Shown here: one piece after another, positions 42,087 through 51,066 of the stretch | How positions within the stretch are numbered: the first letter of the stretch is position 1 | Layout of the letters: each line of letters starts with the position of its first letter | NCBI RefSeq assembly: GCF_001824475.1 | Contig: NZ_MHXN01000013.1 | Location: forward strand, 62,001-126,000 | Length of the DNA stretch: 64,000 nt | Direction: 5' to 3' | DNA from: Phenylobacterium sp. RIFCSPHIGHO2_01_FULL_69_31 | GTDB taxonomy: Bacteria > Pseudomonadota > Alphaproteobacteria > Caulobacterales > Caulobacteraceae | Notes under the pieces: model-generated | Told to the model about the DNA's origin: nothing | The model's input: the letters and a program-made list of their open reading frames with translations, nothing else | Database searches by the model: none | Program-made: the position numbers and the translations under genes

Positions 42087-43583
42087 ATGAAACTGTTCGG
42101 CGGCGCCTCGGGCGCCAAGGCGGCGGATGCTCATGTTCGCAGCCTGGAAGGCATGGTCGCGGCCATCGAGCGTTCGCAGGCCGTGATCGAGTTCGAGCTC
42201 GACGGCACGATCGTCCGCGCCAACAAGAACTTCCTGGACACCCTGGGCTATGTCGAGAGCGACGTCGCCGGGCGCAAGCACGCGATGTTCGTCGACCCGC
42301 AGGAGGCGGGCAGCCCGGCCTATCGCGAGTTCTGGCAGACGCTGAACCGCGGCGAGTTCGTCGCCGCCAAGTTCCGCCGTATCGGCAAGGGCGGGCGCGA
42401 GGTCTGGATCCAGGCTTCGTACAACCCGATCCTGGACGCCGCGGGCAAGCCTGTCCGGGTGGTGAAGTTCGCCACCGACATCACCGCGACCGAACATGAG
42501 CGGATGCAGAACGACGCCGCCCGCGCGGCGACCGAGAAGGAGCAGAACGAGGTCGTCTCCATCCTGGCCGACGGGCTGAAGCGCCTCTCGCTTGGGGACC
42601 TGACGGCGACGATCACTGCTGACTTCCAGGGCGCCTATGCCCGGATCAAGGAAGACTTCAACAGCGCCACGTCCAGCCTGCGCTCGGCGATGGGCTCGGT
42701 CCTGCACACGACCGGCGCCATCCGCAGCGGCGCGGACGAGATCTCCTCGGCGTCCGACGACCTGTCGCGGCGCACGGAGCAGCAGGCGGCGAGCCTGGAG
42801 GAGACCGCCGCGGCGCTGGACGAGATCACCGCCACGGTGAAGCGGAGCGCCGAGGGCGCGAAGGAAGCCTCGGCCGTCGCGTCCGGCGCCCGGACCGAAG
42901 CGGAGCGCTCCGGCGAGGTGGTGCGCGAGGCGGTGTCCGCCATCCACGACATCCAGCAGAGCTCGGCCAAGATCTCGAACATCATCGGGGTGATCGACGA
43001 GATCGCCTTCCAGACCAACCTGCTGGCGCTGAACGCCGGGGTCGAGGCCGCCCGCGCCGGAGAGGCTGGCAAGGGCTTCGCGGTGGTCGCGCAGGAAGTG
43101 CGGGCTCTGGCCCAGCGCTCGGCCGAGGCGGCGAAGGAGATCAAGACCCTGATCTCCTCGTCCGGCGCCCAGGTCGACCGCGGCGTGAAGCTGGTGACCG
43201 ACACCGGCCAGGCGCTGACCGCCATCGTCGAGCGGGTCGCCAGCATCGATGGCCTGGTGTCCGAGATCGCCCAGTCGGCTCAGGAGCAATCCACGGGGCT
43301 CGGTCAGGTGAACACTGCCGTGAACCAGATGGACCAGGTGACCCAGCAGAACGCCGCGATGGTGGAGGAGGCCACGGCCGCGGCGGCCCAGCTCAAGCGC
43401 GAGGCCGTCGAACTGGCCCAGCTGGTGGAGCGGTTCGAGGTGGGCGAGCAGGCGCCGGCCGCGGCCCGGGCAGCCCCGGCGCGGACGCCCCCCGCGCGCA
43501 CCCAGAACGACGCCGCAGGCCTGCAGCACAAGCTGCGCGTCGCGGTGGGCGGCGGCGGCGCCAGCGACTGGAGCGAATTCTGA
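42087..43583 (+). CDS. soluble PAS-domain methyl-accepting chemotaxis protein
   Basis: Cytoplasmic chemoreceptor of 498 residues. Residues about 18-135 are a PAS domain (FELDGTIVRANKNFLDTLGY, abridged: ANxxF-L-LGY; REVWIQASYNPI), then a short HAMP-like stretch and a signalling domain with the hairpin tip DEIAFQTNLLALNAGVEAARAGE (abridged) and GFAVVAQEVRALAQRSAEA. No transmembrane helix is present. The last five residues, DWSEF, match the CheR/CheB tethering pentapeptide pattern. cheW follows with a 1-nt overlap. ATG at 42087; GTG and TTG just upstream are possible. Confidence 0.92.
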   Translation: MKLFGGASGAKAADAHVRSLEGMVAAIERSQAVIEFELDGTIVRANKNFLDTLGYVESDVAGRKHAMFVDPQEAGSPAYREFWQTLNRGEFVAAKFRRIGKGGREVWIQASYNPILDAAGKPVRVVKFATDITATEHERMQNDAARAATEKEQNEVVSILADGLKRLSLGDLTATITADFQGAYARIKEDFNSATSSLRSAMGSVLHTTGAIRSGADEISSASDDLSRRTEQQAASLEETAAALDEITATVKRSAEGAKEASAVASGARTEAERSGEVVREAVSAIHDIQQSSAKISNIIGVIDEIAFQTNLLALNAGVEAARAGEAGKGFAVVAQEVRALAQRSAEAAKEIKTLISSSGAQVDRGVKLVTDTGQALTAIVERVASIDGLVSEIAQSAQEQSTGLGQVNTAVNQMDQVTQQNAAMVEEATAAAAQLKREAVELAQLVERFEVGEQAPAAARAAPARTPPARTQNDAAGLQHKLRVAVGGGGASDWSEF

Positions 43584-44044
43584 TGTCGGCCGCGTTCGAC
43601 ACGCACGGCGCCGTCGAGCTGATCCTGCTCGAAGTGGCCGGGGCGGACTTCTGCATCGACATCCGCTCCGTGCGCGAGATCCGCGGGTTCACCGCCTCCA
43701 CCCCGCTGCCCCAGGCGCCGGACTTCGTCCTGGGGGTGATCAACCTCCGCGGCGCGGTGATGCCGGTCCTGGACCTGCGGGCCCGGCTGGGACTGGGCAA
43801 GACCGAGGCGTCGGGACGGCACGTCATCGTGGTGGTCCATCACGAGGACCGCCCGGCGGGCCTCCTGGTCGACGCCGTGCAGGAGACGATGATCCTGCCG
43901 ATGGACCAGCTCCAGCCGCCGCCCCGTTACGACAACGGCCCCGGGGAAGCGTTTGTCGACGCCCTGATCCCGCTGGAGGGCCGCATCCTGAGCCGGCTGC
44001 ACGTGCCGTCGTTGTTGCCGCTGGAGGTTCTGGAGGCCGCCTGA
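43583..44044 (+). CDS. cheW: CheW-type coupling protein
   Basis: Links chemoreceptors to the CheA kinase. The 153 residues show VELILLEVAGADFCIDI, VREIRGF, DFVLGVINLRGAVMPVLDLRARLG (abridged: GVINLRG and PVLDLR), VDAVQETMIL and a C-terminal VDALIPLEGRIL. The ATG overlaps the chemoreceptor stop by 1 nt (TGATG). No cheA, cheR or cheB is near, so this pair must plug into a chemotaxis kinase encoded elsewhere. Confidence 0.92.
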   Translation: MSAAFDTHGAVELILLEVAGADFCIDIRSVREIRGFTASTPLPQAPDFVLGVINLRGAVMPVLDLRARLGLGKTEASGRHVIVVVHHEDRPAGLLVDAVQETMILPMDQLQPPPRYDNGPGEAFVDALIPLEGRILSRLHVPSLLPLEVLEAA

Positions 44045-44051
44045 CCGGGCG

Positions 44052-45338
44052 CTAAGCCGCGTAGACCGTCCGGCCGTCCACGACCGTCCGCAGAACCTTT
44101 CCCTGCAGCCGGCGGCCGTCGAAGGGGGAGTTCTTGGACTTCGACACCAGCTTGTCGGCGTCGATCCGAACCGGCGCGTCGAGGTCGCACAGCACCAGGT
44201 CCGCCGGCGCGCCCTTGGCGATCCGGCCGGCCTGCAGCCCCAGCAGGTCCGCCGGCGCGACGGTCACGGTGCGGATCAGGTCGATCAGGGGGATCCGGCC
44301 TTCGTGGTGGAAGGCGAGCAGAGCGGCCAACAGGGTCTGCAATCCCACGGCGCCCGGCGCGGCCTCGTCGTAGGGCAGGCGCTTGTCCTCGGCCGGGGCC
44401 GGCGCGTGCGCCGAGACCACCACCTGGATCAGGCCCGAGGCCACCGCCTCGATCACCGCCTGGCGGTCGTCCTCCGACCGCAACGGCGGGTCCAGCTTGC
44501 AGAACGTGCGGTAGTCGCCGATGTCGATCTCGTTGAACGACAGGTGATTGATCGAGGTCGTCGCCGTGACCGCGAGGCCGCGGTCCTTGGCCCGCTTCAG
44601 GCTCTCCAGGGCCGCCGCTGTCGTGATCTGGTCGACGATCAGCCGCGCGCCGGTCAGCTCGGCCAGCGCCAGGTCGCGCTCCAGCATGATCTTCTCGGCG
44701 ACGGCCGGAACGCTGGGCAGGCCCATGCGCGCGGCGAACTCGCCCGACGTCGCGGCCGCGCCGGCCGACAGCCACGGGTCCACGGGCCGGTGCGCGACCG
44801 GCGTGTCGAACGCCTTGGCGTACATCAGGACCCGCTGGAACACCTTCGAATCCACGATCGGCCGGTCGGCGTCGGTCACATAGAGGCAGCCCGCCTCGTG
44901 CATCAGGCCGATCTCGGCCATTCGCTTGCCTTCGCAGCCCTTCGTGGCGGCGCCCGCGGGGTAGACGTGCACCAGCTCGATGTCCCGGGCCCGGCGCAGG
45001 ATGAAATCGACCACCGACGGCTCGTCCATCACCGGGTGGGTGTCGGGCTGGACGACCATGGTGGTCACGCCGCCGGCCGCGGCGGCCATGGCGGCGGACT
45101 TCAGCGTCTCCTTGGGCTCGGCCCCCGGCTCGCCGGTCTTTACCCGGACGTCGATCAGGCCCGGGATCAGGAGGGCGCCGCCGGCGTCCACCACCTCGAC
45201 GTCGGCCGACAGGGCGCCGAGCCCGCCGCCGCGGACCACGTCGGCGATGACGCCTTCGGTGACGATGATGGCGCCGGGACCGTCATAGCCGCTCGCCGGG
45301 TCGACGATACGGGCGTTGGTGAAGGCGACGGGGCGCAT
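44052..45338 (-). CDS. pyrC: dihydroorotase-like protein lacking zinc ligands (PyrC')
   Basis: A 428-residue amidohydrolase-fold protein encoded right after pyrB. The fold is dihydroorotase, but key residues are gone. The zinc-binding HxH of DxHVHLREPG reads D-V-R-V-K-T-G-E-P-G, and the catalytic Asp of TDHAP reads S-A-H-A-P. It is therefore probably catalytically dead, like PyrC' (PyrX) of Pseudomonas, which is a structural partner needed for aspartate transcarbamoylase assembly. A true dihydroorotase should be encoded elsewhere. The start overlaps the pyrB stop by 1 nt. Confidence 0.9.
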   Translation of the reverse strand: MRPVAFTNARIVDPASGYDGPGAIIVTEGVIADVVRGGGLGALSADVEVVDAGGALLIPGLIDVRVKTGEPGAEPKETLKSAAMAAAAGGVTTMVVQPDTHPVMDEPSVVDFILRRARDIELVHVYPAGAATKGCEGKRMAEIGLMHEAGCLYVTDADRPIVDSKVFQRVLMYAKAFDTPVAHRPVDPWLSAGAAATSGEFAARMGLPSVPAVAEKIMLERDLALAELTGARLIVDQITTAAALESLKRAKDRGLAVTATTSINHLSFNEIDIGDYRTFCKLDPPLRSEDDRQAVIEAVASGLIQVVVSAHAPAPAEDKRLPYDEAAPGAVGLQTLLAALLAFHHEGRIPLIDLIRTVTVAPADLLGLQAGRIAKGAPADLVLCDLDAPVRIDADKLVSKSKNSPFDGRRLQGKVLRTVVDGRTVYAA

Positions 45339-46318
45339 CAGCGGTCGTTCTCCAGGCGCGCGGCCAGCGAGGTCAGCACCGCCATGCGGGCGGCGACGCC
45401 CATCTCCACCTGGTCCTGGATCAGGCTGACTGAGAGGTCGTCGGCGACCTCCGAGTCGATCTCGACGCCGCGGTTCATGGGACCCGGGTGCATCACCCGC
45501 ACGTGCGGCGCGGCGAAGGCCAGTTTCTCGCGGTCCAGGCCGAAGAAGCGGAAATACTCGCGCTGTGACGGCGCCATGACCCCGTCCATCCGCTCCAGTT
45601 GCAGGCGCAGCATCATCACCACGTCGCAGCCGGCGATGCCCTTGCGCATGTCGTGGAAGACCTCGACGTTCCAGCGGTCCGCGGACGGCGGGATCAAAGT
45701 CGGCGGCCCGACCAGGCGCACGTGGGCGCCCAGCATCTGCAGCAGGGCGATGTTGGACCGCGCCACGCGGCTGTGCAGGACATCCCCGCAGATCGCCACC
45801 TTCAGCCCGGAGATGTAGCCGAACGCCCGGCGCATCGAGAGCGCGTCCAGCAGCGCCTGGGTCGGGTGCTCGTGCTGGCCGTCGCCGGCGTTGATCACCG
45901 AGCAGCCCACCTTCTGCGAGAGCAGCGACGCCGCGCCCGACGAGGCGTGGCGCACGACCAGCAGGTCGGGCTGCATGGCGTTAAGCGTCACGGCCGTGTC
46001 GATCAGGGTCTCGCCCTTGGAGATCGACGAGGACCGCGGGCTCATGTTGACCACGTCGGCGCCCAGCCGCTTTCCGGCCAGCTCGAACGAGCTCTGGGTG
46101 CGGGTGGAATTCTCGAAGAACAGGTTCATCAGCGTCCTGCCCTTGAGCAGGTCCAGCTTCTTCGAGGTCTGCCGGTTCAGGCTGACGAATCCGTCCGCGA
46201 GATCCAGCAGGTTCGCGACCTCGACTTCGTTGAGGTCGGTGGCGGACAGGAAGTGGCGTTTGGGGAACGAGAAGGTCCGCTGCAGGACCTCGTTCAGACC
46301 GGGGGGCGCGGCGCTCAT
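45338..46318 (-). CDS. pyrB: aspartate carbamoyltransferase catalytic subunit
   Basis: Catalyses carbamoyl phosphate plus aspartate to carbamoyl aspartate, the second step of pyrimidine synthesis. The 326 residues have [15 protein letters not shown] (carbamoyl-phosphate loop), [33 protein letters not shown] and [11 protein letters not shown]. It is the first gene of pyrB-pyrC'. No pyrI is seen, which fits the class that uses an inactive dihydroorotase subunit. Confidence 0.96.
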   Translation of the reverse strand: MSAAPPGLNEVLQRTFSFPKRHFLSATDLNEVEVANLLDLADGFVSLNRQTSKKLDLLKGRTLMNLFFENSTRTQSSFELAGKRLGADVVNMSPRSSSISKGETLIDTAVTLNAMQPDLLVVRHASSGAASLLSQKVGCSVINAGDGQHEHPTQALLDALSMRRAFGYISGLKVAICGDVLHSRVARSNIALLQMLGAHVRLVGPPTLIPPSADRWNVEVFHDMRKGIAGCDVVMMLRLQLERMDGVMAPSQREYFRFFGLDREKLAFAAPHVRVMHPGPMNRGVEIDSEVADDLSVSLIQDQVEMGVAARMAVLTSLAARLENDR

Positions 46319-46455
46319 TAAAGCGCGGTCTTAGAGCGGCGCGGGCGGCAAGGGAAGCGAGCGCAACGCCCGATCCCCAACTTCCTCGGCCTGCGCCGTT
46401 GCGAAGCTGTGCCGCCGGTCCCTACATCCAGGCGAACCACTCCCGGGGGAAACCG

Positions 46456-46962
46456 ATGACCGTCTGCCTGTTCACCTTCGTCGAGCTCTATTCCAAGGGG
46501 CTCGGCACGCTCGAGAACCTGCTCACCAAGGGCGCCGCCTTCGCCGCGTCCCAGGGCGTCTCTGAGGGCGACATGCTGGACTGGCGGCTGATCGACGACA
46601 TGAATCCGCTGCGGTTCCAGGCAAACGTCGTTCTCAACTTCGCCCGCCAGTGGCCGGCGCGCGCAGCCGGCCTGCCGGTTCCGGCGGACGTTCCGGAGAA
46701 CCTCGACCTGGCGGGCTACAAGGCCGCCATCGCCGAAGCCAAGGCCTATCTGGCCGGCCTGAAAGCCGAGCAGTTCGAGGGGCGCGACCAGGTTCCCATC
46801 ACGTTCAACCTCGGCCAGTTCGAGCCGACGCTTCCGGCGGGCCAGTGGCTCTCCAGCTTCGCCACGACCAACTTCTACTTCCACCTCTCCACCGCCTACG
46901 GGATCCTGCGCCACAAGGGCGTCCCGATCGGCAAGCCGGACCTCTTCGCCGGCGGGCTCTGA
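46456..46962 (+). CDS. DUF1993 family protein
   Basis: A 168-residue, mainly helical soluble protein of the DinB-like DUF1993 group. Landmarks are FVELYSKGLGTLENLL, LIDDMNPLRFQANVV, FAATTNFYFHLSTAYGIL (abridged, with the FHLSTAYGILRHKG helix) and GVPIGKPDLF. No enzymatic role is known. The ATG at 46456 follows GGGGGA. It is divergent from pyrB and followed by a palindromic repeat element. Confidence 0.84.
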   Translation: MTVCLFTFVELYSKGLGTLENLLTKGAAFAASQGVSEGDMLDWRLIDDMNPLRFQANVVLNFARQWPARAAGLPVPADVPENLDLAGYKAAIAEAKAYLAGLKAEQFEGRDQVPITFNLGQFEPTLPAGQWLSSFATTNFYFHLSTAYGILRHKGVPIGKPDLFAGGL

Positions 46963-46983
46963 TCGCGCCGTCCCCGTCCCGAA

Positions 46984-47089
46984 GAGGAAGGGGGAGGGGG
47001 ACCACGAAGTGGTGGAGGGGGCTGCCTTGCGCCCCCTCCGTCTCGCCGCTGCGCGGCAATCCACCTCCCCCGCGTCGCGGGGGAGGAGC
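46984..47089. repeat. composite palindromic intergenic repeat
   Basis: A chain of hairpins: ACCAC-GAA-GTGGT, GGAGGGGGC/GCCCCCTCC, GCCGC-TGC-GCGGC and CCTCCCCCGC-GTC-GCGGGGGAGG. It fills the gap between the DUF1993 and ruvX genes. Similar G/C-run elements are widespread between genes in Caulobacterales. Its copy number in this genome cannot be seen from one window. Confidence 0.75.
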
Positions 47090-47096
47090 CTGCGGA

Positions 47097-47567
47097 TCAG
47101 GCGGCGTTGCGCAACCGGTCCAGCGCCCCCTGGAGGATCCAGGCGGCGGCGGCCTTGTCGACCACCTCGGCGCGGCGGGCGCGGGTGGTGTCCGCCTCGT
47201 CGATCAGCATGCGGTTCACCGCCATCGAGCTCATCCGCTCGTCCCAGAACGCGATGGGCAGGTCCTTGAGGCGCAGCACGTTGCGGGCGAAGGCGCGACA
47301 GGACTGCGCCCGCGCCCCCTCGGTTCCGTCCATGTTCACCGGCAGGCCGATGACGATGGCCTGGGCCTCGCGGCTCTCCATCAGCTTGAACAGGGCGTTC
47401 GCATCGTCCGTGAACTTGGTCTTGCGGATGAGCTGCAGGGGGCTGGCGATCGAGCGCCCGGCGTCCGACACGGCCACGCCGATGGTCTTCTCGCCGAGGT
47501 CGAGCCCCACCACGGCCGCATAGCGGGGCAGGAGGGCGGGGAGGTCCAAGAGATCGACGACGGCCAT
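47097..47567 (-). CDS. ruvX: RuvX/YqgF Holliday-junction resolvase-like protein
   Basis: RNase H-fold nuclease (YqgF family), linked to Holliday junction resolution and to 16S rRNA 5' maturation. The 156 residues have AAVVGLDLGEKTIGVAVSD with the first Asp, IVIGLPVNMDGTEG, WDERMSSM with the Glu and VDKAAAAWILQGAL with the last Asp. AGGAGG precedes the ATG at 47567 by about six bases. Caulobacterales commonly keep it near pyrB and gatCAB, as here. Confidence 0.94.
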   Translation of the reverse strand: MAVVDLLDLPALLPRYAAVVGLDLGEKTIGVAVSDAGRSIASPLQLIRKTKFTDDANALFKLMESREAQAIVIGLPVNMDGTEGARAQSCRAFARNVLRLKDLPIAFWDERMSSMAVNRMLIDEADTTRARRAEVVDKAAAAWILQGALDRLRNAA

Positions 47568-47702
47568 GCGGCGCCTCCTAGCACGAAACCCGGATGCATC
47601 GGCCCCCTCGGCGTTTTCGCGCACCCGCTCGGCGAAGTCGCGCATTGTGGCGCTTCGGCGCGTCCGAGTATCAGCGTCGTCCGAACGACGAAGGAGAACG
47701 CC

Positions 47703-48629
47703 GTGGTGAACCGTCACCCGATCTGGCCGACCAAGACCCGCGACCTGCACAACCACCACATGGATTCCACCATCTGGGACCGCTTCGCCTTCCGCGACGA
47801 CGACGTCATCGTGGCCACCTATGCGAAGTCCGGCACCACCTGGACCCAGCAGATCGTGGGCCAGCTCGTGTTCGCCGGGGCGCCCGATGTGCCGATCAAC
47901 GACATCTCGCCCTGGCTCGACCTGCGGATCATGCCGCCGGATACGATGGCGCAGCTGGAGGCCCAGACCCACCGCCGGATCGTCAAGACCCACCTGCCGC
48001 TGGACGCCCTGACCTTTTCGCCCAAGGCCCGCTATCTGTACGTGGCCCGCGACGGCCGCGACGTGCTGTGGAGCCTTTACAACCACCACGCCAACGCCAA
48101 CGACCTCTGGTACGAGCTGCTGAACGAGACGCCAGGCCGGGTGGGCCCGCCGATCGGGCGGCCCGATCCCGACATCCGCCGCTACTTCCTGCACTGGCTG
48201 GAGAACGACGGGCAGCCGTTCTGGTCCTACTGGGAGAACATCGCCACCTGGTGGGCGGCCCGCGAACTGCCCAACGTGCGCCTCGTCCACTTCAACGCGC
48301 TGAAGGCCGATCCCGAGGGCGAGATGCGGGCCATCGCCGACTTCCTGGGGTGCGACATCCCGGAGGACCGCTGGCCGGCGATCCTGGAGCACTGCTCGTT
48401 CGACTACATGAAGCAGCACGCCGAGAACGTGGCGCCCCTGGGCGGCGCGATCTTCGACGGCGGGGCGCAGACCTTCATCAACAAGGGCGTCAACGGCCGC
48501 TGGCGCGACGTGCTGACCGCCGAGGACTGCGCCGCCTACGAGGCCCGCGCCCTGGCCGAGCTGGGGCCGGACTGCGCCTACTGGCTGGCGACCGGGCAGC
48601 CGGCCGGAACCGCGCGCACGGCCGCCTAA
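47703..48629 (+). CDS. sulfotransferase domain protein
   Basis: Cytosolic-type sulfotransferase of 308 residues using PAPS. The 5'-phosphosulfate loop TYAKSGTTWTQQI, the 3'-phosphate motif VARDGRDVLWSLYNHH and the C-terminal FINKGVNGRWRDVLT (GxxGxWK-like) are all present. The GTG at 47703 follows AAGGAG by seven bases; a GTG one codon later is the alternative. The acceptor is unknown. No sulfate-activation genes are in the window. Confidence 0.88.
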   Translation: MVNRHPIWPTKTRDLHNHHMDSTIWDRFAFRDDDVIVATYAKSGTTWTQQIVGQLVFAGAPDVPINDISPWLDLRIMPPDTMAQLEAQTHRRIVKTHLPLDALTFSPKARYLYVARDGRDVLWSLYNHHANANDLWYELLNETPGRVGPPIGRPDPDIRRYFLHWLENDGQPFWSYWENIATWWAARELPNVRLVHFNALKADPEGEMRAIADFLGCDIPEDRWPAILEHCSFDYMKQHAENVAPLGGAIFDGGAQTFINKGVNGRWRDVLTAEDCAAYEARALAELGPDCAYWLATGQPAGTARTAA

Positions 48630-48708
48630 ACGCGGCCCAGCGGCGGGGATCGCTTGCAAAGGCGCCCCCGCCGCGGCTAACCCACGCCCTCTGACTTAGG
48701 AGGGCCCC

Positions 48709-48996
48709 ATGGCCATCGACGCCGCGACCGTGCGCAAGGTTGCGAGGCTGGCGCGCATCGCCGAGCCGGAAGAGAAGCTGGAGCCGCTCGCCAAGGAGCT
48801 CTCCGGCATCATGACCTGGATCGAGCAGCTGAACGAGGTCGACACCAACGGGGTCGAGCCGATGACCACCTCGGTGGCCATGAGCCTGCCCATGCGCGAC
48901 GACGTCGTCACCGACGGCGGCGATCCGGCCAAGGTGCTGGCCAACGCCCCGAAGACCGCCCGCGACTTCTTCATCGTGCCCAAGGTTGTGGAATAG
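48709..48996 (+). CDS. gatC: Asp-tRNA(Asn)/Glu-tRNA(Gln) amidotransferase subunit C
   Basis: Small scaffold subunit of the GatCAB complex that makes Gln-tRNA(Gln) or Asn-tRNA(Asn) by transamidation. The 95 residues have [38 protein letters not shown] and the C-terminal [16 protein letters not shown] end (here [12 protein letters not shown]). AGGAGG lies six bases before the ATG. gatA follows after 2 nt. Confidence 0.96.
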   Translation: MAIDAATVRKVARLARIAEPEEKLEPLAKELSGIMTWIEQLNEVDTNGVEPMTTSVAMSLPMRDDVVTDGGDPAKVLANAPKTARDFFIVPKVVE

Positions 48997-48998
48997 CC

Positions 48999-50471
48999 AT
49001 GTCGGACCTCACCGGGCTCACCCTGAAGGCCGCCCTCGACGGGCTGGCCGCCAAGACCTTCTCGTCGGAAGAGATCACCAACGCCCACCTCAGCGCCATC
49101 GAGGCGGCCAGCGCGCTGAACGCCTTCGTCGTGAACACGCCGGACAAGGCGCTGGAGATGGCCAGGGCCTCCGACGCCCGCCGCGCCAAGGGCGAGGCGG
49201 GGCCGCTGGACGGCGCGCCGCTGGGCATCAAGGACCTGTTCTGCACCGAGGGCGTGGAATCCACCGCCGCTTCGAAGATCCTGCGCGGCTTCAAGCCCGT
49301 CTACGAGAGCACCGTCACCTCCAACCTGTGGCGCGACGGCGCGGTCATGCTGGGCAAGCTCAACATGGACGAGTTCGCCATGGGCTCGTCCAACGAGACC
49401 TCGGCCTGGGGGCCGGTGGTGAACCCCTGGCGCGCCCAGGGCGGCAACGCCGACCTGACCCCGGGCGGCTCGTCCGGCGGCTCGGCCGCGGCGGTGGCGG
49501 CGGAACTCTGCCTGGGCGCCACGGCCACCGACACCGGCGGGTCGATCCGCCAGCCCGCGGCCTTCACCGGCACGGTCGGGATCAAGCCGACATACGGCCG
49601 CTGCTCGCGCTGGGGCATCGTGGCCTTCGCCTCGTCCCTGGACCAGGCCGGTCCCATGGCCCGGACGGTCGAGGACACCGCCATCCTGCTGAAGTCCATG
49701 TCGGGCCACGACCCGAAGGACTCGACGAGCATCGACGCCGAAGTTCCTGATTTCCCGAGCTTCTGCGGCAAGTCCGTAAAGGGCCTGCGGGTCGGCATCC
49801 CCAAGGAATACCGCGTCGACGGCATGCCGCCCGAGATCGAGAAGTTGTGGGAGCAGGGGATCGCCTGGCTGAAGGAGGCCGGCTGCGAGATCGTCGAGGT
49901 CAGCCTGCCGCACACCAAGTACGCCCTGCCGGCCTACTACATCATCGCCCCCGCCGAGGCCTCGTCGAACCTCGCCCGCTACGACGGCATGCGCTACGGC
50001 TTGCGCGTCGACGGCGCCAACCTGACCGACACCTACGAGCAGACCCGCGCCGAAGGCTTCGGCGCCGAGGTGAAGCGTCGCATCCTCATCGGCACCTACG
50101 TGCTCTCGGCGGGGTACTACGACGCCTACTACCTCAAGGCGCTGAAGGTGCGCCGGCGCATCGCCGACGACTTCGACCAGGCCTGGGAGAAGGTCGACGC
50201 CCTCTTGACGCCGACCGCCCCGTCCGCCGCCTTCGCCCTGGGCGAGAAGTCGGACGATCCGGTGGCCATGTACCTGAACGACATCTTCACGGTGACGGTG
50301 AACCTCGCCGGCCTGCCGGGCATGAGCGTGCCCGCCGGCGTCGACGCCCAGGGCCTGCCGCTGGGGCTGCAGCTCATCGGCCGCAATCTGGACGAGGGGA
50401 CGCTGTTCTCGCTGGGCTCGGCGATCGAGAAGGCCGCGGACTTCCGCGCCAAACCGGCGAAGTGGTGGTGA
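48999..50471 (+). CDS. gatA: amidotransferase subunit A
   Basis: Amidase subunit of GatCAB that releases ammonia from glutamine. The 490 residues contain the amidase-signature triad: Lys in LGIKDLFC, cis-Ser in [12 protein letters not shown] and the nucleophile Ser in [19 protein letters not shown] and [11 protein letters not shown] are typical of GatA. It is coupled to gatC upstream. gatB is not adjacent: a palindromic repeat and an opposite-strand gene lie between. Confidence 0.97.
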   Translation: MSDLTGLTLKAALDGLAAKTFSSEEITNAHLSAIEAASALNAFVVNTPDKALEMARASDARRAKGEAGPLDGAPLGIKDLFCTEGVESTAASKILRGFKPVYESTVTSNLWRDGAVMLGKLNMDEFAMGSSNETSAWGPVVNPWRAQGGNADLTPGGSSGGSAAAVAAELCLGATATDTGGSIRQPAAFTGTVGIKPTYGRCSRWGIVAFASSLDQAGPMARTVEDTAILLKSMSGHDPKDSTSIDAEVPDFPSFCGKSVKGLRVGIPKEYRVDGMPPEIEKLWEQGIAWLKEAGCEIVEVSLPHTKYALPAYYIIAPAEASSNLARYDGMRYGLRVDGANLTDTYEQTRAEGFGAEVKRRILIGTYVLSAGYYDAYYLKALKVRRRIADDFDQAWEKVDALLTPTAPSAAFALGEKSDDPVAMYLNDIFTVTVNLAGLPGMSVPAGVDAQGLPLGLQLIGRNLDEGTLFSLGSAIEKAADFRAKPAKWW

Positions 50472-50476
50472 ATGTC

Positions 50477-50610
50477 TCCCTCCCTTAATGGGGAGGGAAA
50501 GCTCGTCGACAGACGAGCAGGGTGGGGGAGCAACGATCCGGCGCCGAGCCTGATCCGGCGTTCCCCACCCTGACCGCTTTGCGGTCTGTCCCTCCCCATT
50601 AAGGGAGGGA
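50477..50610. repeat. 134-bp palindromic element with 22-bp inverted ends
   Basis: The ends (50477-50498 and 50589-50610) are perfect 22-bp inverted repeats of TCCCTCCCTTAATG followed by GGGAGGGA. Inside are three further stems: GCTCGTC/GACGAGC (50501-50518), AGGGTGGGG/CCCCACCCT (50519-50571) and GACCGC-TTT-GCGGTC (50572-50586). The RNA could fold as a multi-branched cruciform. No coding capacity and no flanking target duplication is seen. It lies 5 bp after gatA. Confidence 0.8.
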
Positions 50611-50618
50611 CGCCGACC

Positions 50619-50936
50619 CTACTGGATCTTGTCGAATTCGGCCTGGATGGCCTTCAGCTTGGCGTCGTCCAGGGCGCCCTGGCTCATCGGCGCGACCTGG
50701 GCCAGCGTCATGGTGGCGATCTGGTCGTAGAACTGCGGGATTTCCGGCAGGGCGGCTTCCAGGGCGGCCTTGGCCTTCTCGTTCTTGATGATGTCGCCGA
50801 TCGGCGTGGATTCGACCGAGAGCTTGCTCTCGGCGGGCGCGGCGGCGGCGGCGGCGTGGTCCTTGTGGTCCTGCGCCAGGGCCGGCGCGGCGACCGCGGC
50901 CACGGCGAGCGCGGCGGCGAAAGCGAGAGTCTTCAT
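50619..50936 (-). CDS. small secreted protein of unknown function
   Basis: A 105-residue protein with a clear signal peptide (MKTLAFAAALAVAAVAAPALA) followed by a QDHKDH start of the mature part, an Ala/Pro stretch and an amphipathic helical C-terminus (IGDIIKNEKAKAALEAALP, then QFYDQIATMTLAQVAP). AAGGA lies eight bases before the ATG. It is predicted to be periplasmic. I do not recognise a named family. It lies antiparallel between gatA and gatB. Confidence 0.75.
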   Translation of the reverse strand: MKTLAFAAALAVAAVAAPALAQDHKDHAAAAAAPAESKLSVESTPIGDIIKNEKAKAALEAALPEIPQFYDQIATMTLAQVAPMSQGALDDAKLKAIQAEFDKIQ

Positions 50937-51066
50937 TTGGGTGTTCCTTTTCCCCGGTCTAAGCGCCGTTAAGACGCGTGGAACTTTGAGTCTATTTCCA
51001 GGCAATTGCGCAAGAGGGCATCTGCATGCGCTTCCCGTCCGGCCCGGGCGGCGCTAGTACGCGGGC

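Noticed and set aside
42000..43529. 509-codon minus-strand frame
   Set aside because: Antisense shadow of the chemoreceptor gene. No recognisable domain; the plus-strand frame has full PAS and MCP motifs.
44304..45818. 504-codon plus-strand frame
   Set aside because: Runs antisense to both pyrC' and pyrB, which have clear family motifs and proper start-stop coupling.
46984..47089. CRISPR or tRNA-like element
   Set aside because: Hairpins are unequal and not spaced as repeats and spacers; no tRNA fold can be drawn.
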